Of a stretch of DNA of 64,000 nt, positions 1 through 10,986 are shown piece by piece. Source of the DNA: Endozoicomonas sp. GU-1 (GTDB lineage Bacteria; Pseudomonadota; Gammaproteobacteria; Pseudomonadales; Endozoicomonadaceae); assembly GCF_027366395.1 (NCBI RefSeq), contig NZ_CP114771.1:3472001-3536000 (forward strand), in the 5' to 3' direction. Made by a program: the position numbers and the translations under genes. The number at the start of each line of letters is the position of its first letter. The stretch's first letter is position 1. The notes under the pieces were generated by a model that was not told where the DNA came from, made no database searches, and saw only the letters and a list, made by a program, of their open reading frames with translations.

Positions 1-3000
1 GAACCACTGAAGTTGATATTGACCGGCTCCAGCTTTGCGCCCCACCTTTTGGTGTATTTCTTCATGTAGTTGGCGAGGCGTTTGTCGTAAAACTCACGCA
101 TTCCCTTGGCCTGGTCGCCAATCACTTCATCCAGGTTATTCAGGATGAAGGACTCCCGATGATTCTGAAAAGTCTCATGATCAATAATATACTGAGCGCC
201 CTCCTGATCATGGAAATAGAGCAGGTCACCAATCGGGTCATGAAGGCGCTCACCGTTGGGATCAATGATTTCATAGAAACCGGTGTCCTCATTGAAGGTC
301 ACTTCATGGTTATCATTACGCTGCTGTAACTGTTGGCGGATGGTCTCGGTCTCTTCCCTGATTCGTGTCCCCAGCCGATGACCAACATGGGCTTCCAGCT
401 CGGTTTCATCAACCCGATGATTGCGCCGATGGCCGTTTCTGTCCCGAACACGCAGCTCAAAATTTATCACCCTGCCGGAAGCATTAAATTCAGGATTTAC
501 TTTCAGCTCGTTGACTACCTGACCAAGACTTGGATATCGCTCCACCTGTTGTGCCGCATTGCTCCAGGCAATCCGGTCAAAGCCTTCCTCAGCGGCATGG
601 CGAATCATCCGTTTCATTACCAGATTGGGCCAGTTCTCTTTCAGTGGGGCATTGGGTACCTGGCGGTAGAAACGGTGTTTGTCGGTATCAAATAGATACT
701 GTCGTTCATCTCTCAGTTCCTTCAGTTGGGCTTCTGCCTCAACCCACTGCTGGAAATAGCTTTCTACGTTCTCAGTAGCAGTGGTCAATTCGTTGTTAAG
801 CTGATCCACCCGGGTCTTATCCTGGTTCTGCTCTGCCTGCTTGATCTGCCGGGTAAGATCATCACGCAGGGCTCCAGCCCTGGCATGTTGCTGACTGAAC
901 TCATCTCGCTGTTTAACTATTGATCGTATCTTGTCGTCTACTGCTTTTATTTGAGCATTACGTTGCTCCTGTTCCCGTACCGACTCCGGAGTTCGATAGC
1001 CGCTTTCCCGTCCGGCCTGATGCCAATCGCTCTGGACTTCATCAATAAACAGAATCCGTTCATTGCGGCCATGGATGTTTTGATCAAAGGTCTGAAAACG
1101 GACATGGGCCAGCACATTTTCCGTTTCTCCCCAATGGCTTTCGTCATAGGCATCCTGCTCCCACCGGGCAAAGGACTGATGCTCACTGACCGCTGCGGCG
1201 ATGGCGGAGGCCTCGGTGGCATGACCTGTGGTGATAATGGTTTTATTGCCATCGGCATCGAAACGGTAGAGGGTGTAGTCGCTGAACTCTTTACTCCAGC
1301 CAACATCGTCCACTTTCATATCAAAGGGCAGCATCCCCTGTGCCAGGTAGCTCGCCTCTTCTTCGGTAATGGGGTTCTGGTTCTTATGGTTCGGGTCGGC
1401 GGGGAATATCTGGTTGTTATTTTCCAAAGTCAGGATCAGCTCAGAATAATCTTCGCCACCCTGCATGGCGTATTTACGATACTGAACATCAGACTCATCC
1501 CGCAGTTCCGCTTCCAGATCACTGCGGTGGTCAGACTCATAGTCATTTTCCCAGGCTTCCAGCGCGGCATCTTCCTTATCGGAATAGCTGACGTGATCCC
1601 GTACCAGCTCCCTGTCGCTCATATTATCGACGCTGTTATTGGCTCGCCATTGGGCTTCTTCGTGCAGGGCAGATTCATTCAGATCGCCATCGTCATGCAG
1701 CAGGGCGTCCACCTCATGGTCATCCAGCTCTTCATCTTCAAATCGCTGTTTCAGCTCGTTATAGTGGAAGTCATACTCATCCTCCCGTAAATCCTCCCGC
1801 GCTTCTTCCAGGGCATCCCCCAGTTCATCCAGTGAATAGCCGTGCTCGTAATCGCCAATGCGTTCCCGAATAAAATCCCGCTGTTTGTCATAGAGCCGCT
1901 CTTCCAGTTCTTCTTCACTGAACTCATCCACGCTCAGGCTTTCGTCAATCCGCACTTCATTCTGCCGGATAAAATCCAGTACCTCGGCTTTGGTCAGTTT
2001 TTCGACTTTCTTGTCAGCCAGCCAAAGGTCCAGCCCTATCCACTGGATTTCTTCATCCTGTACGTTGTTGCCTTTTTTGATGGCATTGAGCCAGCTCTGG
2101 GCAGGCAGCTTGTCCGATTTCACGGCAGCGGCACTGCGCTCCACGGCAGAGTAGAAAGTAGGCGCACGACCGGCATCGTTATATCGATTGCCTTTCGGTC
2201 CTTGTGGACCATTGCTGCCATCACGCTTCAGCTTTCGACGGGCAGCCGCCAGCAGCTCCACCGCATCGGCATCGGTCCACTTGATATTGGGGAACAACCG
2301 GCGCAAGGCATTGCGGATCATGCTGACCACTTTGGTCAACAGGCCGTTCTTCGGATCTTTCTCCGCCAGGTGTGCCAGGTATTCCTCGGCAACGATCCGG
2401 TTGCCTTCCGCTTCGCTCTTGCCTTCCATCTGCCGGGCGTAGCGTTTGGCCAGTGCCTGCTTCAGCCGGTCGCTCATATCCCGGTGGATTTCATCGAGCA
2501 CGGTATCCAGCCGCTTGCCCAGCAAACCACGGACGCCTTTATGGCCCACCAGTTCATGGAGGACGGTACGGGTTGCCTCGCCCACATTGTCCAGGTTGGC
2601 AGCGATCAGGTAGGTATCGCCCGTGTCCGGGTCAAACAGGCCCCGCACCCGGCCTTGCGCCTTGTCGCTGATGACTTTCTGGTAAAGGTGTGAGGGCAGT
2701 TCGGTTTCAGACTGCAATACATGAATGGCCTGACCGAGTTTCTGCTCCAGCGGCTTCAGCTTCAGCCGCAGGGGGCCGGACTGGATGCCTTTGGCGTTGG
2801 TGTCTTTGCGCAGGGCGTAGAAGGAGCCTCGCTCGTTCAGGTTAGGGAAGCCTTGTTCAGCGGCTGACTGGTAATCACCCTCCTTGCCGGTAAAGTGATC
2901 CAGCACATTAATCCGGTCGCCCCGGTTGAAAAAGTTGATCAGGTTCCGGGTGCCTTTCATGGCCAGTGGCGAACCACTGCTTTTCAGGATGACCGACGAA

Positions 3001-5435
3001 CTGTTGGTGCTGTCCAGTGCCGTCATAATCCGGGCAGCCGCCGGGTTATCCGTGGGGTGTCGCAGGGTCTTCAGGTCGCTGTCCGACAATGGCAGGACGC
3101 CGGTGACATTGTATTTGCTGTCCAGCAACACCACGGCATTGCCACTGATCGTATCCAGAAAGGGGCGCACCGTTTCCGGTGAGCTGAAGTTGATGTGAGG
3201 CCGGTTAAAGCGCAGTCGCCGTTCGGTAATGGGGAATGCTTTATTGCGAGCCATGCGCTTAGGTGCCACCGCTCCTGTCTGCTCCGTACCATCGGCATCC
3301 ATAATCCTGGCGTGGCCGGTGATACCCACCACAGCATGACCCATATTCACTACGCCACTGCCGTCCAGCACCTCGTTCAGGCTGTGGGTAATATGCACAT
3401 CGGAGGTACTTGGCTTAGGATCACCGGACGGATGGTTATGGGCAAACCAGACGCTTTTGGCATCCGGTGTGGCGACCACCGCACCGGCCAGTGTCCAGGG
3501 TGACACGGAGGCAGAGGCTTTCTGCCCCTTGCTGTGCTTGATGACATTGATCACCTTGTTATTGCCATCAAGCACAATGGCGTACATTTCCTCCTGCGCC
3601 AGCTTGCGGATCGGGGCGATGAAGTGGGCAAGGTCGTCGTGGGTGTGGATGGTGTCGGTGCCTGCCCTTATGGTGCCGGTTTCAACGTGCTTAACCAGAA
3701 CACGTTGGTTCTCGATGATCTGCTGTTTGCGTTCTTCTCCAGACAGATCAGGGGAGGCGAACAGGTCTTTCTGACCGGCGTCTTCCAGATTAGATTTTTT
3801 GCTACGGCGCTTGCGTTCTTCTACTCCGCTTTGTTTTTCGTTGTCTCCGGCTCGGCCCCGTTCGCGCTCCTGCGCTCTGCGGGACTTCCCCCGTCCCTGG
3901 GGGGCGTACTCGCCCCCTGGTTCATCAATTTGTCGAAGTCGGATTGTGCGTCCATCTTCATCTTTTGATACTTCTGCATTTCCTTCTTCTGCTCCGGGGT
4001 CAACAGATGACCGAATTGCAGATACGATCTTGTCCAGGTTTCCAAGGAGTTCCTTCGATGCCGCTTTGCCGCCGAATCTTTCAGGGTCATTTTCTATTTC
4101 CTTTCTCAGTTCACGGGCATTTCTTTTGGCAGGGCTCTCTGTGGCTGCCTTCATCACTTCCTTCGTGACGTTGCCATGATAACAGCCAGCACCACCATAC
4201 TTGTCGCAGGAGGTACAGTTAAAATCCTTGCCCGGATCAGTAGGGTGCTTGATCTTCTTCCAGCCACCGTCGATGGGGCAGACCCGTTTCATGGCCTCAG
4301 TGCCGAGCATCCGGCGCAGGGTGGCCTTGTCTGCCAGTACTTTCTGCCCCTGTTTAATGGGCAGGATAACCAGTATCCGGTCTAAATTGGACCGTATAAG
4401 ATCAATTCCGTTCTGCTGGCCGTCGAACACCACCGCCAATGACAGGTCAGGATGCTGTGCTGCCAGCTCAAAATTGCTGTTATCGACGGACAATGCCTGC
4501 CAGTTCATTTCTGGCACCTGCTTCAGGAATGCCGGGTTCTTGCTGAATATCTGGAGGCGGATACCTTCGTTATTCATCTGCTTGATGAACGGCAGCCATG
4601 CCATGGAACCATCGCCCATATCAAACAGCCGCAACGCCTTATCCTGGTAGAACTCGGCAGTGCCTTTGTAGTTAATTGCCGCCAGCTTGGCCGTCCGAAC
4701 CGGGTTATTCTCCACGGCCCAGTTGACCACTTCTGACTTGATCAGCGGATTACTGAACCGGTAATTACCTTTGGTGGCGTAGCAGAATGAAGCGCAGTCA
4801 CGGCTGGGCAGACAGTCTACAAAGCTGCCGTTGATGCTGTTGTGGGGTTTACCGGCATGACCCATGATTTCTTCGGAGTGGATGTAGCGCCATAGGCCGT
4901 CTTCGCCATGGTTCTTCAGGGCTTTCAGCAGTGAGGCATTATCCTTGTCAGTCAACAGCGACCGGTAATCCACCTCCCGCCCAACCACCAGATCATCAAT
5001 GGTCTGCCGGATCAATATGGACTGCACGGTCTTCCTTGCCCACGGCGTATCCGCCAGCTTTTTCAGCCGCGCGACAATACCGGCCTTATCCTCCCGGCCA
5101 TCCAGATACCGCTTGACGGCCGCACGTTCCGCACCGCCCAGACTCTTGATTCCAGGCACCGAGTAGTGGGGCGCATTGCGGGAATTGTATTTACCGCCTT
5201 CTTCCTCAATCCCCGCAAAATCATCATCCGTCCATTCATCGCTGTCCAGCGTACCGTCATCAACGGCATCCAGCAGGTCGTTCTACTTCATCCCTTTGGG
5301 CTTCTCTGGCAGACTCAGTTGCTCGCCCTGCGGGTTCTCCCGGTTCACCTTTTCCGTGGCTGCCTTGAGCATTTTGAACAGGTCCGGTTTGCCGGGTCGT
5401 TTTCGGGTCCTTGATCGGAGTGCTCTTGTCGCCAT
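1..5435 (-). CDS. Giant phage polyvalent protein, amber-interrupted, 3' end outside window
   Basis: One minus-strand frame is open from an ATG at 5433-5435 (preceded by GGAGAGA) to the left edge, except for one TAG at 5283-5285 (codon 51). Visible parts, in order: a GP88-like cysteine region (around residue 208, DCASFCYATKGNYRF, with more cysteines near residues 385-415); a low-complexity charged linker; a RadC/JAB metalloprotease-like segment with AHNHPSGDPKPS (about residue 665); a zincin-like HELVGHKGVRG (about residue 959); a long acidic stretch; and the large-polyvalent-protein motif FIDEVQSDWHQAG (about residue 1460), followed by GMREFYDKRLANYMKKY near the edge. Such proteins are probably virion-carried and enter the new host with the DNA; that role is inferred from family and position. 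There is no credible start between the TAG and a GTG near 5159, so the TAG looks like a nonsense mutation (a CAG-to-TAG change would explain it). Confidence 0.75.
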
Positions 5436-8079
5436 AGTCTCTCTCCAGTTGTTGGTTGGTCTGGTCGATCAGATCATTCAGCGTAGCCTCTTCGCTGCCA
5501 AACATATCCCCACCGGCCTGCCCCTGCTTCTGGAGGTACTGCTCAATCTGGCTGGCCAGCTCAGAGAGTGCCTGCCCCACCTGCTTCGACTTGTTCAGGT
5601 TGGCATCAAGCCAGCGGGCGAACAGTTCCGTTTCCGGGCTAAAACTGTCCAGCAGGGAGCGCTGGTCCAGAATCTCGTCCACCGACTGGCCACGGTTGCG
5701 GCTGTCTTGCAGGATACGGCTGGCTTCCACCAGTGAATCAATAACACCATAGCCACCGAGCTCAGGATCTATACCTTTGGCCCTGGCAAAGTGCGGTGCC
5801 GCCATAGCCAGCGACTTGATCAGGTTCTTCAGGTCCGGCTTGTCGTCCTCGGCAAACAGGCTGTTCAACCGTTCATCATCGTAGGCTTTCATAAACAGGG
5901 CCGACTCCACCCGGTCGCGCATCTGTTTATTCCAGTTCCCGTCCTTCGTCTTCAGCTCCCCGGCTTCATCACCGAGCCGGTCAGCGAACCGGGCAAGAAA
6001 GGTGTCATTACTGCGGTGCAGCAAATCGCCCGTGCCATCGGTATCGAAGTGGTTAAGGTCTTCCTGGGTAATACGGCTGGCGTCCAGCTTGGCTTTTTCC
6101 GCCGGAGACATCGTAGCGGTTTCGGGCTTATTGGCCTCCTTGGTAAAGGATACCCGGTCTTCGGTATCGAGCTTGCCCTGACGCTGGCGCACCAGTACCG
6201 GTTCTTTGAAGCCGTCTATAGCCTCCGGCTTCAGACCAAAGGCCTCGGCGTTGTCCTTCAGGTACTGGCGGTAGGCTTCAGCCCGGTCCCCATAAAGGCG
6301 GTATGCCTTGCGGATTGCAGACACCCGGCCATTGCCGCTTTCCACCACCCGGTCACTGCCAATGATCGGCGCGCCACTGCTGGCCAGCGGGTTAGCGCCG
6401 AGCTTCTTCGGGTTCAGCTTGCTGGCAATGCCCCGGATCTGGGTTTCACTGGCCTGCCTTGCCCGATCCCTCGGTTGCAGTTCTGCCGGGTAGTCCGGGT
6501 TGACCCTGCCGGTGTCGTTGTGGCTGGTGATCAGGTCGGACTGTTCATAGAGGGCATACTGCGTGCTGACTTCCCGTTCATCGGCCATCACCGTTTCGTC
6601 GGCCTTGCCCAGTACCGGCTTTTTTCCAGAGGGAGTCCCCGACTTCTGCTGCGGGGTGAGCCGCATCCCTTCCTGCTGCTGGCGAGCCTCGATGGCCTGC
6701 ACTTCCCGTTCAAAACGAATACCTTCCCCGCTTTCTACCATGGCCTTCAGGTTGGCCAATGCCTCTTGCATGGAGGTCGGCGTAAAGCCCCGGCCACCTT
6801 TACGGGCTTTCATTTCCAGATTGCGCTGGTTCTCGATCAGTCTGCGGACGCGGCGCTTCTTGCCGGTATCCCCTTTACGCCAGTTGAACGAACGGAACAG
6901 GCGGTTCAAGCTGTTCATCCGTTCGGTGTAGCTGGTCAGGTCCTGATCGGGGTCGCCGGTGTACTCCGGGGAGCCAGGGTGCTGGCCGGGAGCCTTGTCG
7001 ATCTGATCACGGCGACGCTGCTGGCTGTCCTGCTGTACGGCTTCAGCATCGGCAGACACGGTGCCATGGCGGTTGCCGGTAAAGTCGGCTTGCGGATAAT
7101 GGGGCAGGGCTTGTTGTCGGGGTTCGACTGGCTGAGACTTTTCTCTGGTGACTGTCCGGTTCTTCCAGCGGTTCTTCTCTGGTACCGGCTGCTGCTCCTG
7201 TTCAGGCATACCCACAGTGCGGGTATCCATTGGCTGCCTGCGCGGGTACTGGCCCTCCTGCCCCACGGTTCGCCCCTGCCACTGGCTCGGCTGCTCCATG
7301 TTGTTAGCAGGGTCGGCAGTCTCTACATAGCGTTGGCCAAACCGTACAGCCTCTGCCGGATTACCGGGTCGGTTGCGCTGCCAAGCTGGCTGGTCATAGT
7401 CACTGAAATCTTGTGGACGGGCACCCGGCATATCGGACACACCGCCACCACCGGGAGGATCATTCGGGTTATGGTCATCCCACCCTGTAGGAACTTCCAT
7501 TTTCGGATCAGGCGGGTGGTACTGCCCGGTCAATGGGTCGGTATAGCCCTGGTGATGCTCCGCCCAGCCTTCCGGTGCGGCCTGTGCTTCGGCTTCGGCC
7601 TGCGGCACCTGCTCGCCATGATGCTGCAACCAGCTCTCCAAATTGGCAATGGCCATGGCGTTCTGCCGCAGTTGCTCTGCCAGCATGGTCTGGTCGGCGT
7701 TGGGCTCCTGCATCTGGTCTTGCAGGGTCTGGTGCTGACTCATTAAGTCGTTCAGCTTTTCCTGAGTGGCACTGACCTGTTCCGGGTTCCGTACCCGGCC
7801 AAGGCCACCCACCAGACCACCCACCGGACCACCGATCACCATCCCGGTCACTGCCTGCCCCAGGGCATTATCCGTCAGGCCAACGTCCTGACCTGCCTGT
7901 TGCTGGCCATAGTTCTCCGCCATCTGCTGGCCATAGCCTTCACCGAACTCCTGCGCCCCCTCGGTCAGGAAACCTTTCATGGCGTTGGTGCCACGGCTAC
8001 CGGCATTTTTCAGAATAATGTTTTCCAGTGCCGGACCGCCGATCCCCATGGACAACGCCCCTACACCAAACCCCGGCAA
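5260..8079 (-). CDS. Phage polyvalent protein with ddrB/ParB-like domain (main part of a frameshifted gene)
   Basis: This 939-codon frame has no plausible start of its own. It continues the gene starting at 8948 if one base is removed from a run of ten C at 8147-8156. The first 110 residues are glycine/alanine-rich and could be membrane-active. A proline/glutamine-rich linker follows. Around residues 540-600 is a ParB-superfamily segment of the ddrB type, with APIIGSDRVVESGNGRVSAI, followed by a helical region to about residue 880. The last 47 codons overlap the next gene, look out of frame compared with it, and may not be native. It is probably an ejected or internal virion protein made with the giant protein downstream. 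The fold assignment is from motifs; the function is inference. Confidence 0.7.
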   Translation of the reverse strand: MPGFGVGALSMGIGGPALENIILKNAGSRGTNAMKGFLTEGAQEFGEGYGQQMAENYGQQQAGQDVGLTDNALGQAVTGMVIGGPVGGLVGGLGRVRNPEQVSATQEKLNDLMSQHQTLQDQMQEPNADQTMLAEQLRQNAMAIANLESWLQHHGEQVPQAEAEAQAAPEGWAEHHQGYTDPLTGQYHPPDPKMEVPTGWDDHNPNDPPGGGGVSDMPGARPQDFSDYDQPAWQRNRPGNPAEAVRFGQRYVETADPANNMEQPSQWQGRTVGQEGQYPRRQPMDTRTVGMPEQEQQPVPEKNRWKNRTVTREKSQPVEPRQQALPHYPQADFTGNRHGTVSADAEAVQQDSQQRRRDQIDKAPGQHPGSPEYTGDPDQDLTSYTERMNSLNRLFRSFNWRKGDTGKKRRVRRLIENQRNLEMKARKGGRGFTPTSMQEALANLKAMVESGEGIRFEREVQAIEARQQQEGMRLTPQQKSGTPSGKKPVLGKADETVMADEREVSTQYALYEQSDLITSHNDTGRVNPDYPAELQPRDRARQASETQIRGIASKLNPKKLGANPLASSGAPIIGSDRVVESGNGRVSAIRKAYRLYGDRAEAYRQYLKDNAEAFGLKPEAIDGFKEPVLVRQRQGKLDTEDRVSFTKEANKPETATMSPAEKAKLDASRITQEDLNHFDTDGTGDLLHRSNDTFLARFADRLGDEAGELKTKDGNWNKQMRDRVESALFMKAYDDERLNSLFAEDDKPDLKNLIKSLAMAAPHFARAKGIDPELGGYGVIDSLVEASRILQDSRNRGQSVDEILDQRSLLDSFSPETELFARWLDANLNKSKQVGQALSELASQIEQYLQKQGQAGGDMFGSEEATLNDLIDQTNQQLERDYGDKSTPIKDPKTTRQTGPVQNAQGSHGKGEPGEPAGRATESAREAQRDEVERPAGCR

Positions 8080-8948
8080 GAAGGCCGCATTTCCCGCTTC
8101 TTCGGCCAGCAGGGCTTTGGCCTGCTCAAAGGGCAGGCGTGTATCGCCCCCCCCCCGGCCTGTTCATAGGTCTGCTGATACAGTTCCTGGAACCGGGGAT
8201 TGTCTTTCAGGTCCTCATAGCCGAGATTCAGGATGGTATTTTTTGCGCCTTCTGCCGCCGAGCCACCGATCATGGCACCGCCGGTCAGTCCATACCCGGT
8301 ATGATTGCCTACCTTGTCGATGGTATTGGCCAGCCCCTGTACACCACGGGCTTCGGCCAGTGTTCCCACGCTGGCAGCCCTGCCTGCACCGGCAGCCAGT
8401 GCCTTGTTGCCGACACCGGCCAGCGCCTTGCCCCCCAGACTCAAGCCCCGGCCTACGGCACCACCGGGGATCATGGAAGGGATCAGCGAACCCAGACCGG
8501 AGACAATGCCCAGACCGGCACCGGCCCACGTACTCTGGTCACTGAAACCAAAACGGCCATCGGGTTGGGTGCCAATATTGAAGCCCTGCAACGCCTGACC
8601 GGCAGAGGGAGACATATCATCAATCTGCTGCTCGGCCTTTTTGCGCAACCAGTTAGCCGGGGCATTCTGACCATTGCCACCAAACACCCGGTCAACACCG
8701 GACACCAGATCGGCAGAGCCCTGGTAGGCACCGTGTAAAAAGGCATCGCCCATATCACCGAGCACACCGCTGTCCGGGTTGCCCCGTGGCTTGGTGCGCT
8801 GGTTAAACTGGAGGTAGGCGTCTACGTAGTGTTCATCCGGTACATGGGGGGCAATATGCTGCTGCCAGTACTGCTGGCGCTGTTGCTCCCGTTCGGCGTC
8901 ATTGGCCTGCTGGTAGGCGGGCGTCGCAATAAAATCGTGCCAGTTCAT
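8061..8948 (-). CDS. N-terminal part of the frameshifted phage polyvalent protein
   Basis: The 295-codon frame starts with MNWHDFIATPAYQQAND and contains a glycine/alanine-rich hydrophobic stretch (residues about 140-230) that could insert into membranes, as expected for a DNA-ejection protein. Its last 25 codons, after the ten-C run at 8147-8156, lose coding character. Deleting one base there joins it smoothly to the 939-codon frame below it, giving one protein of about 1,230 residues. No strong ribosome-binding site precedes the ATG. The intact product would be typical in size for polyvalent proteins of short-tailed phages. Whether the break is real or a sequencing indel cannot be told from the sequence. 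Confidence 0.7.
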   Translation of the reverse strand: MNWHDFIATPAYQQANDAEREQQRQQYWQQHIAPHVPDEHYVDAYLQFNQRTKPRGNPDSGVLGDMGDAFLHGAYQGSADLVSGVDRVFGGNGQNAPANWLRKKAEQQIDDMSPSAGQALQGFNIGTQPDGRFGFSDQSTWAGAGLGIVSGLGSLIPSMIPGGAVGRGLSLGGKALAGVGNKALAAGAGRAASVGTLAEARGVQGLANTIDKVGNHTGYGLTGGAMIGGSAAEGAKNTILNLGYEDLKDNPRFQELYQQTYEQAGGGAIHACPLSRPKPCWPKKREMRPSCRGLV

Positions 8949-8967
8949 AGGGTCGTCCGTGAAGATT

Positions 8968-9009
8968 AGTGGGCAGTGGGCAGTGGGCAGTTGGCAGTGG
9001 TCAGTAGCC
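8968..9009. repeat. Six-unit 7-bp tandem repeat (AGTGGGC)
   Basis: Three perfect AGTGGGC units are followed by three degenerate ones (AGTTGGC, AGTGGTC, AGTAGCC). The array fills the gap between two virion genes and overlaps the last codons and stop of the upstream one. Tandem units of this length slip easily during replication. Confidence 0.8.
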
Positions 9010-10068
9010 GTACTTGAACATTCCGGCGTTGTTCAGTCGGTTCCAGGCTTGTATCTGGCGGCTGCCGGGGGTTGCCACTCCCTGTTGGGGGCTGGCGGCA
9101 GGTGTGCCGGTGGGTGGTGGTGGGGCTGCGGTGAGGTCATCTATACGCTGCCGGTAGTCCTGGCCTTTAGGTTCGGCCTCTTCCCCCCTGGGACCAAACA
9201 GGTCAAAGTCCGGGTTATCGTTCTGGTATTGTGTTGGTCCATTCTGATAACCGGGGTTGCTGGGCTGGTAAGGCTTCATCAACTGGTCCAGTGCGGCCCT
9301 GACGGCTGGGGGCTTGAGCTTGGCCAGTTCATCCTGACTCAGGTTCTGACCGGCCAGTGACTGGGTAGCCATGGCTTCGGCCATGGGCATAAGCTGCTCC
9401 ATCAATTTTCCGACATCGCTGCCGCCCTTGTTGCCGGGGTCGTAGGTCTGCTGCCGTTGACCGGCAAAGTTGTTCAGGTTGGACAGGGAGCTGAGATAGA
9501 ACTGCTTGACCGGATCACCGTTGTCATTGAGCAGGCTGACCAGCGGGTCTTCGTTGCGGTCGCTGTGGCTCATTTGGATGGAGGATACGTTACCGGCCTT
9601 AATACCAGGATGCTGGTTGATAAACTTAATAGCATCCTCTGCATCCCGTGGGTCCTGCCCCTGGTGGTACTTTTGCAGCATCCGGTTCAGCTTACCGGCA
9701 TCCTGCGTCAGTGGGCTGACCACCGTTTCCTTTCTCTCCATGGGTATACCATAACCGGTCTGACTGCCTTGCGGTGCTGGCGGCATGGGTGACTGCCTGC
9801 CGGTCTGACCGATCCCGTACTGCCGGTTGATCAGTTCATCGTGCTGGCGCTGGCGGTCATAGAACAGGTCGGTATCGTTCTTGTCGATGGATTGCTGGGT
9901 CAATGCCTGTTGCTGCTCTTGCCCATTGTACTCCTGCTGCCGTCTGGCCAGTTCGCCAAGGCGCTGGTTGATGGCGTGCTGTTCTTCAGCGTAACCGGGC
10001 ATTTTGGTGCCATGGCCCAGTGACTCGAATTTGTTCTGATAGACTCTGCCGTCCGATCCGATATACAT
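9001..10068 (-). CDS. Phage virion-associated protein, glutamine/proline-rich
   Basis: This is a 355-residue protein from the ATG at 10068, which has GGAGG nine bases upstream; a longer frame upstream lacks support. It is rich in Q, P and N, with a central helical stretch (residues about 100-230) and a proline-rich C-terminus that ends KYGY. No family was recognised. It lies between a probable internal virion protein and the large polyvalent proteins in the same leftward late operon, so a structural or ejection role is likely by position. Its stop codon lies within the 7-bp tandem repeat. Confidence 0.65.
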   Translation of the reverse strand: MYIGSDGRVYQNKFESLGHGTKMPGYAEEQHAINQRLGELARRQQEYNGQEQQQALTQQSIDKNDTDLFYDRQRQHDELINRQYGIGQTGRQSPMPPAPQGSQTGYGIPMERKETVVSPLTQDAGKLNRMLQKYHQGQDPRDAEDAIKFINQHPGIKAGNVSSIQMSHSDRNEDPLVSLLNDNGDPVKQFYLSSLSNLNNFAGQRQQTYDPGNKGGSDVGKLMEQLMPMAEAMATQSLAGQNLSQDELAKLKPPAVRAALDQLMKPYQPSNPGYQNGPTQYQNDNPDFDLFGPRGEEAEPKGQDYRQRIDDLTAAPPPPTGTPAASPQQGVATPGSRQIQAWNRLNNAGMFKYGY

Positions 10069-10084
10069 GGTGTTCCTCCGTGAA

Positions 10085-10972
10085 TTAATACTCGTAATCA
10101 ACCGTCTCGCTGTAATTCCATTTGCCGTTATTTTCGTATTTATGCACCAACCCGTGCTGCCACCGCTGCTGCGCCTGGTTGAATGCCTGGTTCTGCGCTG
10201 CCAGTTTCATCTCGTCCTGCTTAAATCCGTAACCAAGGTCGTACTGACGGGCCGCTTCGTTAAGCTGGTCATACTTGATCTTGTTGTCCGTGAACATATC
10301 CGCTGCCAGCTTGTAGACATTGGCGGCACTGCTGACCCCATCGGTGGCGGTCCTGGCGGTGTCCAGCCCCAGTTCCGCCACGTCTAGGTTACGATTCCAG
10401 CTTTCTTCTCTGGCGGTGTCCCGTACCTGGTTCTGAATAGCCGACAACCCGGCAGCTTTATGAAGGGCATTGCTGGTACCAAACCCAGCAAACCGTGCTG
10501 AATTGGGGTTTACACCCATCCGGCGCATATCCCGTTCATACTCGGCCTGTTGCAGGTCGGCGTTGGCCTGATAGTCGCTGCTGGCTTCCCCCAACCGGCT
10601 CTGGAGCTGGGCATTGGATACCGTGGCGTTGTCCCCCAGGTACTGGAAATTGGTCTGGTAGTTGTCAAACACATCAAACAGCTTGTCACCGTATTCCTTG
10701 AGAGTGTCTGCTGCATCAGTTGCAGCGTCGATATTCAGTTGATACTTGCCGTCCTGATCATCGTAGGCATAGCGTGGGGCGATGTCGGGCATTCCCGGTT
10801 GAGCATTGCCTCCTTGCCCAAAGTGACGGCTGCCGGAGCCCAGGGAAAACGTGTTGAAACTCCCCATCTGATCCAGACTTTTCTGGTAGGCGCTGTTGCC
10901 GGTCAGTCCGTAACTGTTGCCTGAGTCAGGCATCCCTACACGGGTGAAGCCTTGTGATCGTGATATGCCCAT
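10085..10972 (-). CDS. Probable phage internal virion / DNA-transfer protein
   Basis: The protein has 295 residues, and AGGAG precedes the ATG. It is mostly alpha-helical after residue 80, with long stretches rich in A, Q and D, and carries the segment RMGVNPNSARFAGFG. I have seen this kind of segment in virion proteins of short-tailed phages placed just before giant polyvalent proteins. Position and composition suggest an ejected core protein. No enzymatic motif is seen. It is followed after 16 bases by the next late gene. Confidence 0.6.
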   Translation of the reverse strand: MGISRSQGFTRVGMPDSGNSYGLTGNSAYQKSLDQMGSFNTFSLGSGSRHFGQGGNAQPGMPDIAPRYAYDDQDGKYQLNIDAATDAADTLKEYGDKLFDVFDNYQTNFQYLGDNATVSNAQLQSRLGEASSDYQANADLQQAEYERDMRRMGVNPNSARFAGFGTSNALHKAAGLSAIQNQVRDTAREESWNRNLDVAELGLDTARTATDGVSSAANVYKLAADMFTDNKIKYDQLNEAARQYDLGYGFKQDEMKLAAQNQAFNQAQQRWQHGLVHKYENNGKWNYSETVDYEY

Positions 10973-10986
10973 GATTATTCTCCTGT

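Noticed and set aside
5283-5285. Amber codon as a recoded sense codon in this phage
   Set aside because: The methyltransferase and DUF1367 genes end with TAG, so TAG is a stop here; readthrough is still possible but not needed.
5791-7746. 651-codon rightward frame
   Set aside because: It is the complementary frame of the polyvalent protein gene, has no ribosome-binding site, and matches no family.
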